Source: Gemmatimonas phototrophica
GTDB taxonomy: Bacteria > Gemmatimonadota > Gemmatimonadetes > Gemmatimonadales > Gemmatimonadaceae
Length of the DNA stretch: 7,880 nucleotides
Reading direction: 5' to 3'
NCBI GenBank assembly: GCA_945870175.1
Contig: CAMBRJ010000117.1
Span: 1 to 7,880 of the forward strand
A model generated the notes under the pieces. The model searched no databases and had not been told where the DNA came from. It saw only the letters and a program-made list of their open reading frames with translations. The position numbers were made by a program, and so were the translations under genes. Numbering within the stretch: position 1 is the first letter of the stretch; each line of letters starts with the position of its first letter. This document shows positions 1-6,672 of this stretch, in pieces.

Positions 1-10
1 CAGCGCTGAC

Positions 11-163
11 AGTTAGGGGCGCTGAGTCGAGGGCGACAGGGCAAACACGCGAATCTGGCTCCCTCACGGGTTGGTCAGCGCGGTTCGCCGTGTCGCCCTT
101 CATTTGTAGCGCCGTTCACCTTCGCGCCCCTAACTCTTCGCGCCTCTAACTCTTAGCGCCGTT
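11..163. repeat. Intergenic block of short inverted and direct repeats
   Basis: No gene is seen in bases 1-201; most of that stretch is repetitive. A perfect 12-base inverted repeat pairs 11-22 (AGTTAGGGGCGC) with 124-135. Nested inside it, a perfect 9-base inverted repeat pairs 30-38 (AGGGCGACA) with 91-99. The right side also holds a tandem 16-base direct repeat, 123-138 and 139-154, with one mismatch. The word TAGCGCCGTT occurs at 107-116 and again at 154-163, and a related degenerate copy lies near 77-90. The layout could be a REP/MITE-like dispersed element, a folded leader, or a terminator region for a gene to the left. The sequence alone does not decide between these. The block ends about 40 bases before the haemoglobin start. 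Confidence 0.55.
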
Positions 164-201
164 TGCCGGTGAGTCCCCAGGCGCTACTCTTCTGCATTCC
201 C

Positions 202-579
202 ATGTCTCACTACGACGACCTCGGCGGCGAGTCCGGCATCCGTGCGCTGGTCGATCGCTTCTACGATCTCATGGACACCGCCCCTGAAGCGGTGCACGTG
301 CGGGCGCTTCACGCGACCAGCCTCAAGGCGTCTCGCGAGAAGCTGTATCTGTTTCTGACCGGATGGACGGGCGGGCCGGATCTGTACGTGGAGCAGTTTG
401 GCCATCCGAAGCTTCGGATGCGGCATTTCCCCTTTGCCATCGGCTCGCGTGAGCGGGACGAGTGGCTGTGGTGCATGGATCGGGCGCTGACCGAGCACGC
501 GATGTCTGAAGAACTCCGCGGATATCTGAGGCTCAGGATGCACCAGCTGGCCGATCACATGCGCAACCAACCCGAGTAG
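202..579 (+). CDS. Group II truncated haemoglobin (trHbO/YjbI-like)
   Basis: A single-domain haem protein of 125 residues, the usual size for truncated (2/2) globins. It would bind O2 or NO in the cytoplasm; its physiological role (NO detoxification, O2 handling or redox chemistry) cannot be read from sequence. The start of the globin fold is clear at YDDLGGESGIRALVDRFYD (residues 4-22), with the Phe20-Tyr21 pair at B9-B10. The proximal haem ligand is His75 in LRMRHFPF, followed by the group II hallmark Trp88 (G8) in RDEWLWCM. The TGWTGGPDLY stretch (residues 53-62) is also typical of group II. An in-frame TTG at 163 would add 13 residues, but the family normally begins at the MSHYDDLGG-like segment, so ATG 202 is preferred. 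No clear Shine-Dalgarno precedes either start. It is the first gene of a tight plus-strand run, 14 bases before rsmD. Confidence 0.93.
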   Translation: MSHYDDLGGESGIRALVDRFYDLMDTAPEAVHVRALHATSLKASREKLYLFLTGWTGGPDLYVEQFGHPKLRMRHFPFAIGSRERDEWLWCMDRALTEHAMSEELRGYLRLRMHQLADHMRNQPE

Positions 580-593
580 CTCAGAAGCCCGTT

Positions 594-1118
594 ATGCGCA
601 TTGTGGCCGGAAAGTTTGCAGGACGACACCTCACCTCACCCAATGATTTCCGGGTGCGCCCCACGGGGGAGACGGTGCGGGTCGCGCTCATGCGACTGTT
701 GCGCAACGATCTTGAAGGCGCTCGCATCATCGACCTGTTCGCCGGCACCGGCGCGCTCGGCCTCGAGGCGCTCTCGCGCGGCGGCAAGTATGTGGACTTC
801 GTCGAGTTCCGTCCGTCGAGTCTGCACGCGCTGAAGGCCAACATCGCCGCCCTCGGCGTGCGCGAGAAGACGCGCGTGTACAAGAAGGACGCGCTGCCGT
901 TCGCGGGCGCCTTACCGTCAGGGAAGTTCGACATCGCGTTCGCCGACCCCCCATACGAATCGAAGATGCTCGACCGGCTCATCGAGAGCTGGCATCGGCA
1001 GAAGTTCTCGACGATTCTCGCCATTGAGCACGCGCGCGTGCACGTGCTGCCCACGATCGTGCAGCCGCAGCACACGCAGGTCTTCGACGACAGCGCCATC
1101 TCGGTGTACCGCCTGTAA
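594..1118 (+). CDS. rsmD: 16S rRNA (guanine(966)-N(2))-methyltransferase RsmD
   Basis: A SAM-dependent Rossmann-fold methyltransferase that, in characterised members, methylates N2 of G966 in 16S rRNA during 30S assembly. Visible features in order: the N-terminal MRIVAGKFAGR (1-11), typical of RsmD; the RPTGETVR segment (22-29); the SAM-binding motif DLFAGTGALG (47-56); the acidic end of strand 2 at VEF (70-72); Asp99, likely contacting the adenine side; and the catalytic DPPY motif (118-121) used by N-methyltransferases on exocyclic amines. At 174 residues it is slightly shorter than the roughly 190-200 common in the family, but no motif is missing. It starts at ATG 594, just after the haemoglobin stop. 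In many bacteria rsmD is followed by coaD; here an acylase and then a pantothenate kinase follow instead. Confidence 0.95.
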   Translation: MRIVAGKFAGRHLTSPNDFRVRPTGETVRVALMRLLRNDLEGARIIDLFAGTGALGLEALSRGGKYVDFVEFRPSSLHALKANIAALGVREKTRVYKKDALPFAGALPSGKFDIAFADPPYESKMLDRLIESWHRQKFSTILAIEHARVHVLPTIVQPQHTQVFDDSAISVYRL

Positions 1119-1149
1119 CTCCCACCTGTAGACCTCTGTAGGCCATCCC

Positions 1150-3318
1150 ATGCGAATCATGCTCCGCTCCGTCTTCGCGGCGACCCTGCTGCTCGCGTCG
1201 TTCGTCGCGCCCACTGTCTCGTCGGCACAGCCGTCGAAATGGAAGCAGCAGGCCGATCGCGTCACGATCATGCGCGACCAGTACGGCATCGCCCACGTGT
1301 ACGGCACGTCGGACGCCGATGCCGTGTTTGGCATGGTCTACGCACAAGCCGAGGACGACTTCAATCGCGTGGAAACGAATTACATCACCGCGATGGGCCG
1401 CACCTCGGAAGTGGAAGGCGAGGGCGCGCTCTGGCGTGACCTGCGCATGAAGCTCTTCATCGACACGCTCGACATGAAGGCGAAGTACGCCGAGAGCCCG
1501 GTGTGGCTGAAGGCATTGATGAACAGCTTCGCCGATGGCCTCAATTACTACTTGGCCACCCACCCGCAGGTGAAGCCGAAGCTGCTCACGAAGTTCGAGC
1601 CGTGGATGGCGCTTACGTTCACCGAAGGAAGCATCGGTGGCGACATCGCCGGGGTGAACGCCGGTGGCATCGAGCAGTTCTACGCGCCGCGCCTGGGCAT
1701 GACGCCCGCCGGTCCGTCGCGCGAGGAACTCGACGCCGAGTTCGAACCGCGGGAGCCCACGGGATCGAACGGCTTCGCGATTGCGCCGAAGAACGCTGCG
1801 AACGGCCATGCGCTGCTGCTGATCAATCCGCACACGGATCACTACTTTCGTCCGGAAATTCACGTGAACAGTGAGGAAGGGCTGAAGGCCTACGGTGCTG
1901 TCACGTGGGGGCAGTTCTTCATCTATCACGGCTTCAACGACAAAAACGGCTGGATGCACACCACCGGCGGCGGCGATGTCGCCGACGAGTATCAGCTCAC
2001 GGTCACCGAACGCGACGGCAAGGTGTTCTATCAGTACGCCGGCGGCGAGCGCGAGATGAAGGCCAGGCGCATCGTACTGCCGTACAAGACTGCGGCCGGC
2101 ATGCAGCGGAAGACGGTCACGGCGTACTTCAGCCATCACGGGCCGATCATCCGCAACGACAATGGCAAGTGGGTGGCCGTGCGTCTTATGCAGGAGCCGA
2201 TCAAGGCGCTGATGCAGTCGTTCGGTCGCACGAAAACGAGCGATTTCGCGAGCTACAAGAAAGTCATGGAGCTGCGCACGAATTCGTCGAACAACACGGT
2301 GTACGCCGACGCGAGTGGTACGATCGCCTTCGTGAACGGCGACTTCATTCCGAAGCGCAATCCGAAATTTGACTACACCCGCCCGGTCGATGGTGGTACG
2401 CCCGACACCGAGTGGCAGGGGCTGCACGCGATCGAAGAAACGATCATGGTCACGAATCCGGCCACCGGCTGGTTGATGAACACCAATAACTGGCCGTTCA
2501 CCGCGGCTGGTCCGAACAGTCCGAAGATCGGCGACTACCCGAAATACATGTCGCAGTATCAGGACGAGAACGCGCGTGGTATCCACGCGATCCGTGTGTT
2601 GAATGGTCGCACCGACTTCACCGTCGACAAGCTGATCGCCGCGGCGTACGACAGCTATCTCCCGGCCTTCGAGCAGATGATTCCGCCGCTCGTGGGGGCG
2701 TGGGATGCGCTGCCCGGCGCCGACACGCTGCGCCTCAGGCTCGCCGACCAGATCGCCGTACTGCGCAGCTGGGACTACCGCTACAGCCTCACGTCGGTCG
2801 CGATGTCGCTCGCGAATGCGTACGGCGAGGAGGTGGGGCGCGTCACGCGCGGCAACCGTACGGCGGCGCGCGACAACGCGGTGCTGCTCGGTGCACTCGC
2901 GCGCGTCTCGGACAAGCTGGCCAGCGACTTCGGCAGCTGGAAGACGCCGTGGGGCGAGATCAATCGCTTCCAGCGACTCGATGGGCGCATCACGGCCGTC
3001 TACGACGATGCGAAGCCCAGCATCCCGGTGCCGTTTACGACGTCGAACTGGGGCTCGCTGGCGGCGTTCTCGCAGAACGGCGTGCGCGCCACGAAGCGCA
3101 TTTACGGGAACCGCGGCAACAGCTTCATCGCGGCCGTCGAATTTGGACCGCGCATCGTGGCCAAGACCTCGCTCGCCGGCGGTGTGAGCGGTGACCCGTC
3201 GTCGCCGTATTTCATGAACCAGGCCGAGGACTACGCGAAGGGTCAGTTCAAGACCGTCAACTACTATCGCGACGACGTGGAGAAGAACGCCAAGCGCACA
3301 TACCATCCGGGCCAGTAA
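1150..3318 (+). CDS. Exported penicillin-acylase-family Ntn hydrolase
   Basis: A 722-residue precursor of an N-terminal-nucleophile amidohydrolase (penicillin acylase/AHL acylase superfamily). Such enzymes cleave amide bonds in acylated small molecules; the substrate here is unknown. A Sec signal peptide spans 1-26, with probable cleavage SSA|Q and a periplasmic or extracellular destination. The alpha-chain region (about 27-205) begins with VTIMRDQYGIAHVYG. The autoprocessing site is in PTGSNGFAI: Ser206 would become the N-terminal nucleophile of the beta chain. His228 in NPHTDH falls exactly 23 residues into the beta chain, where family members have a conserved His. GWMHTT (267-272) sits near the expected oxyanion region. 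WLMNTNNWPF (441-450) matches the catalytic-Asn segment. All key elements are present, so it is probably active. The gap from rsmD is 31 bases and the next gene follows after 2 bases. The name does not imply beta-lactam resistance: quorum-signal or other N-acyl compounds are equally possible. Confidence 0.92.
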   Translation: MRIMLRSVFAATLLLASFVAPTVSSAQPSKWKQQADRVTIMRDQYGIAHVYGTSDADAVFGMVYAQAEDDFNRVETNYITAMGRTSEVEGEGALWRDLRMKLFIDTLDMKAKYAESPVWLKALMNSFADGLNYYLATHPQVKPKLLTKFEPWMALTFTEGSIGGDIAGVNAGGIEQFYAPRLGMTPAGPSREELDAEFEPREPTGSNGFAIAPKNAANGHALLLINPHTDHYFRPEIHVNSEEGLKAYGAVTWGQFFIYHGFNDKNGWMHTTGGGDVADEYQLTVTERDGKVFYQYAGGEREMKARRIVLPYKTAAGMQRKTVTAYFSHHGPIIRNDNGKWVAVRLMQEPIKALMQSFGRTKTSDFASYKKVMELRTNSSNNTVYADASGTIAFVNGDFIPKRNPKFDYTRPVDGGTPDTEWQGLHAIEETIMVTNPATGWLMNTNNWPFTAAGPNSPKIGDYPKYMSQYQDENARGIHAIRVLNGRTDFTVDKLIAAAYDSYLPAFEQMIPPLVGAWDALPGADTLRLRLADQIAVLRSWDYRYSLTSVAMSLANAYGEEVGRVTRGNRTAARDNAVLLGALARVSDKLASDFGSWKTPWGEINRFQRLDGRITAVYDDAKPSIPVPFTTSNWGSLAAFSQNGVRATKRIYGNRGNSFIAAVEFGPRIVAKTSLAGGVSGDPSSPYFMNQAEDYAKGQFKTVNYYRDDVEKNAKRTYHPGQ

Positions 3319-3320
3319 CG

Positions 3321-4175
3321 GTGGTCACCGATGCTCGGCGGCGCCCCGCCGCCGCGATCGACTTCGGCGCGAGCAATACGGACGTTGTCGTGCGTCACGA
3401 TGGCGCCACGCGCCATTGGACGCTGCCGAGTGAAGGACAGCCTGATGAGGCGCGCGTGCGTCACGTGCTGGACGCGGGCGGCCTGTCACCACGCGATCTC
3501 GAGTGGATCGCGGTCACCGGCGGGAACCGTGCGCTGCTACCGCCGGCCATCGACGGTCGTGTGCTGCATCGAGTGGATGAAGTGAGCGCCATCGGTCGCG
3601 GTGGATTGGCGCTGGCCAATCTCGCATCGGCGCTGGTGACCAGCGCCGGGTCGGGAACGGCGTGCGTGGCGGCCAGTGAAAACGGTGCGCACCACGTAAC
3701 CGGCACGGGCGTCGGTGGTGGCACGCTGGTGGGGCTCGGCCGCCTGCTGCTGCACACGGTGGATCCGCGCGAGATCGACGCCCTGGCGCAGCAAGGCTCC
3801 GACACGACGCACAATCTCACGATTGCCGAAGTGCTCGGCGGCGCGATCGGGAGTCTGCCACCGGAGACGACGGCGGTGAACTTCGGCCGCGTGGCCCGTC
3901 ATCCGGTGGATGCGTCACCCGAAGATACGGCGGCGGCGCTCGTGAACATGGTGGGGCAAGTGATCGCGGTGATTGCGATCAACGCGGCGCGCGCGCAGCA
4001 ACTTCCGCACGTGGTGATCGTGGGCCACCTCACGGCGCTCAAGAGCATCCGTCGCACGTTCGGGCTCGTGGCCAAGTTCTACGGCGCCACGATTCTCACG
4101 CCCGACGCGGGTGGCTCAGCGACGGCGCTCGGCGCCCTGCTGTCCACCGAGCAGATGCTGCGGACAGGCGCGTAA
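3321..4175 (+). CDS. coaW: Type II pantothenate kinase (CoaW/Fumble-like)
   Basis: Predicted ATP-dependent kinase that phosphorylates pantothenate, the first committed step of coenzyme A synthesis, in the cytoplasm. It has 284 residues, close to staphylococcal CoaW. It belongs to the ASKHA fold and is unrelated to CoaA (P-loop type); CoaX (type III) is more distant. Visible motifs: phosphate-1 loop IDFGASNTD (13-21); TGGN (66-69); candidate general base Glu87 in RVDEVSAIGRGG (84-95); the hallmark GTGVGGGTLVGLGRLL (128-143); LAQQGSD followed by an AVNFGR segment, as in CoaW; and a late VIVGHLT with a C-terminal GGSATALGALL (adenosine side). The GTG at 3321, two bases after the acylase stop, leaves a 12-residue lead to the first motif and implies translational coupling. 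Type II enzymes studied in staphylococci lack strong CoA feedback inhibition; whether that holds here is unknown. A BadF/N-acetylglucosamine-kinase-like role is a less likely alternative. Confidence 0.88.
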   Translation: MVTDARRRPAAAIDFGASNTDVVVRHDGATRHWTLPSEGQPDEARVRHVLDAGGLSPRDLEWIAVTGGNRALLPPAIDGRVLHRVDEVSAIGRGGLALANLASALVTSAGSGTACVAASENGAHHVTGTGVGGGTLVGLGRLLLHTVDPREIDALAQQGSDTTHNLTIAEVLGGAIGSLPPETTAVNFGRVARHPVDASPEDTAAALVNMVGQVIAVIAINAARAQQLPHVVIVGHLTALKSIRRTFGLVAKFYGATILTPDAGGSATALGALLSTEQMLRTGA

Positions 4176-4184
4176 CCGGCCCAC

Positions 4185-4205
4185 CCGTCCGCAGCGTTCG
4201 GACGG
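4185..4205. terminator. Hairpin between convergent genes, possible bidirectional terminator
   Basis: CCGTCCG (4185-4191) and CGGACGG (4199-4205) form a perfect 7-bp GC-rich stem with a 7-base loop. It lies exactly in the 31-base gap between the kinase stop (4175) and the minus-strand stop (4207). No U-tract follows on either strand, so a classical intrinsic terminator is not certain. A second, mutually exclusive stem pairs CTGCGGAC (4158-4165) with GTCCGCAG (4187-4194). Confidence 0.45.
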
Positions 4206-4206
4206 C

Positions 4207-4617
4207 CTACTTCGCCTGACAGAGGTGGTCGAGGGCGACCTTCGGCATGGAACCCGGTAGCGGTGTGGCGTACCCCGGGATCCCGACTTCCTTGTGCTGC
4301 GCCACCTTGGTGCCCTTGGCGTCGCTGTAGTACCAATTCTCCTGCACGGCCACGACCTGCTTGCGGCAGTCGAGCATGAGTCGTGTGCGTGAGCTGTACC
4401 AGTTGCCGCCCGGCACCTTGGTCGGCTTGTGAAACTGTACCCGCAGGGCGGCGGTGATGATGCCCCCGTCGCGCTTCACCGACTTGGACTCGAGCAGCAC
4501 CGTGCCGCCGTTGATCAGCCCGATCGGCTTGCGGGCCTGTGCGGAGAGCCCGCGTGGTGCGACGAGGCCGGCCAAAGCGAGCGCGAAAATGACGGTGACG
4601 GTGCGCATAGGAGTCAT
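4207..4617 (-). CDS. Small exported protein, surface-adhesin protein E-like
   Basis: A 136-residue precursor with a Sec signal peptide (1-26, probable cleavage LSA|Q), giving a mature protein of about 110 residues. The mature part fits the small beta-rich pattern I associate with surface-adhesin protein E-like families: an early ESKSVKRDGG strand-turn (43-52), a WYSSRTRLMLDC segment (73-84) reporting on a 'DC', then an aromatic QENWYYSD strand (92-99), and a PGSMPKVALDHLC end (121-133). Cys84 and Cys133 are the only cysteines in the mature protein and probably form a disulfide. No enzymatic motif is visible. ATG 4617 is used; an alternative ATG at 4608 would remove three residues without changing the signal peptide core. 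It is 55 bases downstream of the M28 peptidase on the same strand and probably co-transcribed. Family assignment is tentative; export is well supported. Confidence 0.8.
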   Translation of the reverse strand: MTPMRTVTVIFALALAGLVAPRGLSAQARKPIGLINGGTVLLESKSVKRDGGIITAALRVQFHKPTKVPGGNWYSSRTRLMLDCRKQVVAVQENWYYSDAKGTKVAQHKEVGIPGYATPLPGSMPKVALDHLCQAK

Positions 4618-4672
4618 GGAATGCGAAAGGGACGAGACCGGCGTGCCTCAAGGGTACGCGACGAACGCAGCG

Positions 4673-6559
4673 CTATCGGTTACAACTCGGATAGCTCGGA
4701 TCTGCGCCGCCGATGGCCGGTTTCTCCTTCCGGTTCGCCACAGCGGTCATCACATCGTGCACGAACCGTCCTAACCGCGCGGCGTGGTCGTAGTCGATGT
4801 ACTGCGGTTCGTCCGACTGCATGTGATAGTCTGGACCGTAGCCGAGCGACATGTACACGACCGGAATATTCTTGCGCACGTAGTTCACCTGGTCGCTGCG
4901 GCAGAAGCGGTTGAGCGGATTGGCGGGAACGTCCCAGCTCTTGTCGATCGCCATGGGCTCGGGGCTGCTGGCGTTCACCGAATCGATGATATCGCCAAAC
5001 TCAGGCGACAGTCGACGGGCGCCGAGCATCTGCACGGAGTTCGGTCCTCCGAACTTCACCTGATCGGCGCGACCCTTGCCGACCATATCCATGTTGTGCG
5101 CGGCCACGATCTTATCGATCGGCACCGTTGGGTTGTCGACGAACCAGCGCGAGCCGAGCAGGCCGCCCTCTTCGCCCTGATGCGACACGAAGATCACCGA
5201 ACGCGCCGGCTTCTCCTTGGCGAACCGCTCGGCGAGCTCCAGCAGCACCATCGAGCCCGATCCATCGTCGTCGGAGCCATTCATGATGGAGTCCTTGCGA
5301 GCCGGACGGGCGGCGCGCGCCTTTGCGATGAGCGCGTTGATCTTCACTTGTTGTTCCATCGTCGGGATGCACGTCGGATCGTTGTTGCCCTGGCGACGCG
5401 TCACGAAGTTCGTGGCGCGCAGCGAGTCATGATCGATCACGGTGGTGTTGATGCCCACATGGTCGTTGTGCGCGCCAACGAGCACGTACTCTTCCTTGAG
5501 CGTGGGATCGGAGCCCGGGAGCACGGCGATGACGTTGCGCGCGGCGAAGGCCGACGGGCGCCAGGCGTGATTCCACGAGGCCGTGATCGGCTGACCAATC
5601 GTACCGACCGTTACCTCGCTGATCGGCTTGCCGAAGAGTCGCTCGGCCGACTTCCGCGAGATCGTCGCGCCGGCGGGGGCGTCGGCATTGAGCGCGGTGG
5701 TGGGGCGCATGCCGTTGCGGCCTTCGAAGGCGGCGTTGATGGTCGTCGGCGTCATGTCATCAAGGCCGATCACCAGCACCGCGACGGCGCCGGCGCGTCG
5801 GGCCCGCGTGTCACGCGCGCCGGCCGCGGCGAAGGCGGGGGCGGGCGGCCGAGCCGGCGCGGACGCGGCCACCTTGTCGGCGGCGAGAATTGCGGTGACG
5901 CCGAACTTGTTGGGCACGTCGGCGCAGCTCACGAACGACGCCGGTCCGCGTACGCCACCCGAGGAGCCCGCGCCGGGCGCGGCCAGGAAGACGGCCACCT
6001 TGCCCGTGAACGCGGCCGGATCGAGCATCACGGCGGTGTCCCCCCACGTGCCGGCAAAGACGGCCGGCACGCCGTTCAGCTCAGCTTTGCCGCCGAAACC
6101 GTTCTGCGCCGTCGGCACGGTGGGAATCCAGTCGCGCGTCGCCGTCTGCGCCGCGCCGCCGATCCGCAGCGACGAGGTGCTGCTGTCGAACTGCGTGGGG
6201 CCAAAGGGGAGCGTCTGGAAGTACGTCCCGCTGTCGCCGGCCGGCTTGAGGCCGACGCGCTTGAACTCACCGGCGATGTACTCGGTGCCTTTGAAGTTGC
6301 CTTTCTCCCCGATACGCCGACCCTGCATGGAGTCATCAGCGAACTGGTAGAGGCGGGTGCGGAGATCGTTGGCCGTGATGGCCGACACGGTGGGGCGAGG
6401 AGCCCACGTGCGCGGGCCTTCGTCGGGCCACACCGGGCGTTGCGGGCGCGCCACCTTGGTGGCGCTGGGGCGGTTCTGCGCGGGGAGTGCAACGGCGGCG
6501 CCGGCCAGCAGGGCTACGGCCAATACAGCAAGACGTGCGGGTCGAAACACGAGACGCAT
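4673..6559 (-). CDS. Exported M28-family zinc metallopeptidase with PA-like domain
   Basis: A 628-residue precursor of a co-catalytic di-zinc aminopeptidase-type enzyme acting outside the cytoplasm; it probably trims amino acids from peptides, though M28 also includes carboxypeptidases. Signal peptide 1-27 (LPA|Q). Residues about 140-275 look like a protease-associated (PA) insert, including an Ala/Pro/Arg-rich stretch at 229-257. The M28 ligand set is complete: His364 and Asp366 in GAHNDH; bridging Asp431 in SDDDGSGS; catalytic Glu463 with ligand Glu464 in HQGEEGG; Asp491 in MDMVGKG; His579 in DYHMQSDEPQ. About 65 residues separate Asp366 from Asp431, far more than in short family members, so a large insertion sits beside the active site. 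A GTG at 6550 is an alternative start with better Shine-Dalgarno spacing. The gene is divergent from the propeller gene, and the small exported protein lies 55 bases downstream. Confidence 0.94.
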   Translation of the reverse strand: MRLVFRPARLAVLAVALLAGAAVALPAQNRPSATKVARPQRPVWPDEGPRTWAPRPTVSAITANDLRTRLYQFADDSMQGRRIGEKGNFKGTEYIAGEFKRVGLKPAGDSGTYFQTLPFGPTQFDSSTSSLRIGGAAQTATRDWIPTVPTAQNGFGGKAELNGVPAVFAGTWGDTAVMLDPAAFTGKVAVFLAAPGAGSSGGVRGPASFVSCADVPNKFGVTAILAADKVAASAPARPPAPAFAAAGARDTRARRAGAVAVLVIGLDDMTPTTINAAFEGRNGMRPTTALNADAPAGATISRKSAERLFGKPISEVTVGTIGQPITASWNHAWRPSAFAARNVIAVLPGSDPTLKEEYVLVGAHNDHVGINTTVIDHDSLRATNFVTRRQGNNDPTCIPTMEQQVKINALIAKARAARPARKDSIMNGSDDDGSGSMVLLELAERFAKEKPARSVIFVSHQGEEGGLLGSRWFVDNPTVPIDKIVAAHNMDMVGKGRADQVKFGGPNSVQMLGARRLSPEFGDIIDSVNASSPEPMAIDKSWDVPANPLNRFCRSDQVNYVRKNIPVVYMSLGYGPDYHMQSDEPQYIDYDHAARLGRFVHDVMTAVANRKEKPAIGGADPSYPSCNR

Positions 6560-6563
6560 CCTT
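6559..6563 (-). promoter_or_regulatory. Candidate Shine-Dalgarno that questions the peptidase start
   Basis: On the minus strand AAGGA runs directly into the ATG at 6559, too close to serve it. It lies 8 bases before the in-frame GTG at 6550-6548, a normal spacing. Initiation at that GTG would shorten the M28 precursor by three residues and leave the signal peptide intact (MFRPARLAVLAV at the N-terminus). Confidence 0.4.
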
Positions 6564-6672
6564 GGTCAGGTGAAACTGGGAGCCGGACGCACTCTCGAGC
6601 GCCCAGCGATCCTCAACAATACGCCCCATATTGCTCCGGCGTTCACCCGTTTCCCGTCGACCTTGGTGCCCT
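6560..6672. promoter_or_regulatory. Divergent intergenic region between peptidase and propeller genes
   Basis: A 113-base gap between two divergently transcribed secreted-protein genes must carry the promoter for each, unless they are transcribed from within coding sequence. The only AT-rich island is around 6615-6633, holding a small imperfect palindrome (CAATA, 7 bases, TATTG at 6617-6633). I could not identify a convincing -35/-10 pair for either direction. Confidence 0.35.

Noticed and set aside
123..163. Repeat words considered as a CRISPR array
   Set aside because: The 16-base units are directly adjacent with no spacers, and there are no cas genes; they do not have array architecture.
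163..201. TTG-initiated 13-residue extension of the haemoglobin
   Set aside because: The extra residues fall inside the repeat block and outside the globin fold, and there is no ribosome binding site. ATG 202 fits the family's usual start.
979..3306. Long open frame (775 codons) on the minus strand
   Set aside because: It lies antisense to most of the acylase, whose motifs are clear. The translation is Arg/Val/His-rich without recognisable domains, as expected for a shadow frame in GC-rich DNA.
1150..3318. Reading the acylase as a beta-lactam resistance gene
   Set aside because: The family name reflects fold and mechanism. Substrates range over AHLs, lipopeptide precursors and other amides, and nothing here indicates penicillin as substrate.
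6617..6633. CAATA/TATTG palindrome as an operator
   Set aside because: Arms of only five bases around a seven-base centre can easily arise by chance. No regulator gene is nearby and there is no second copy in the window.
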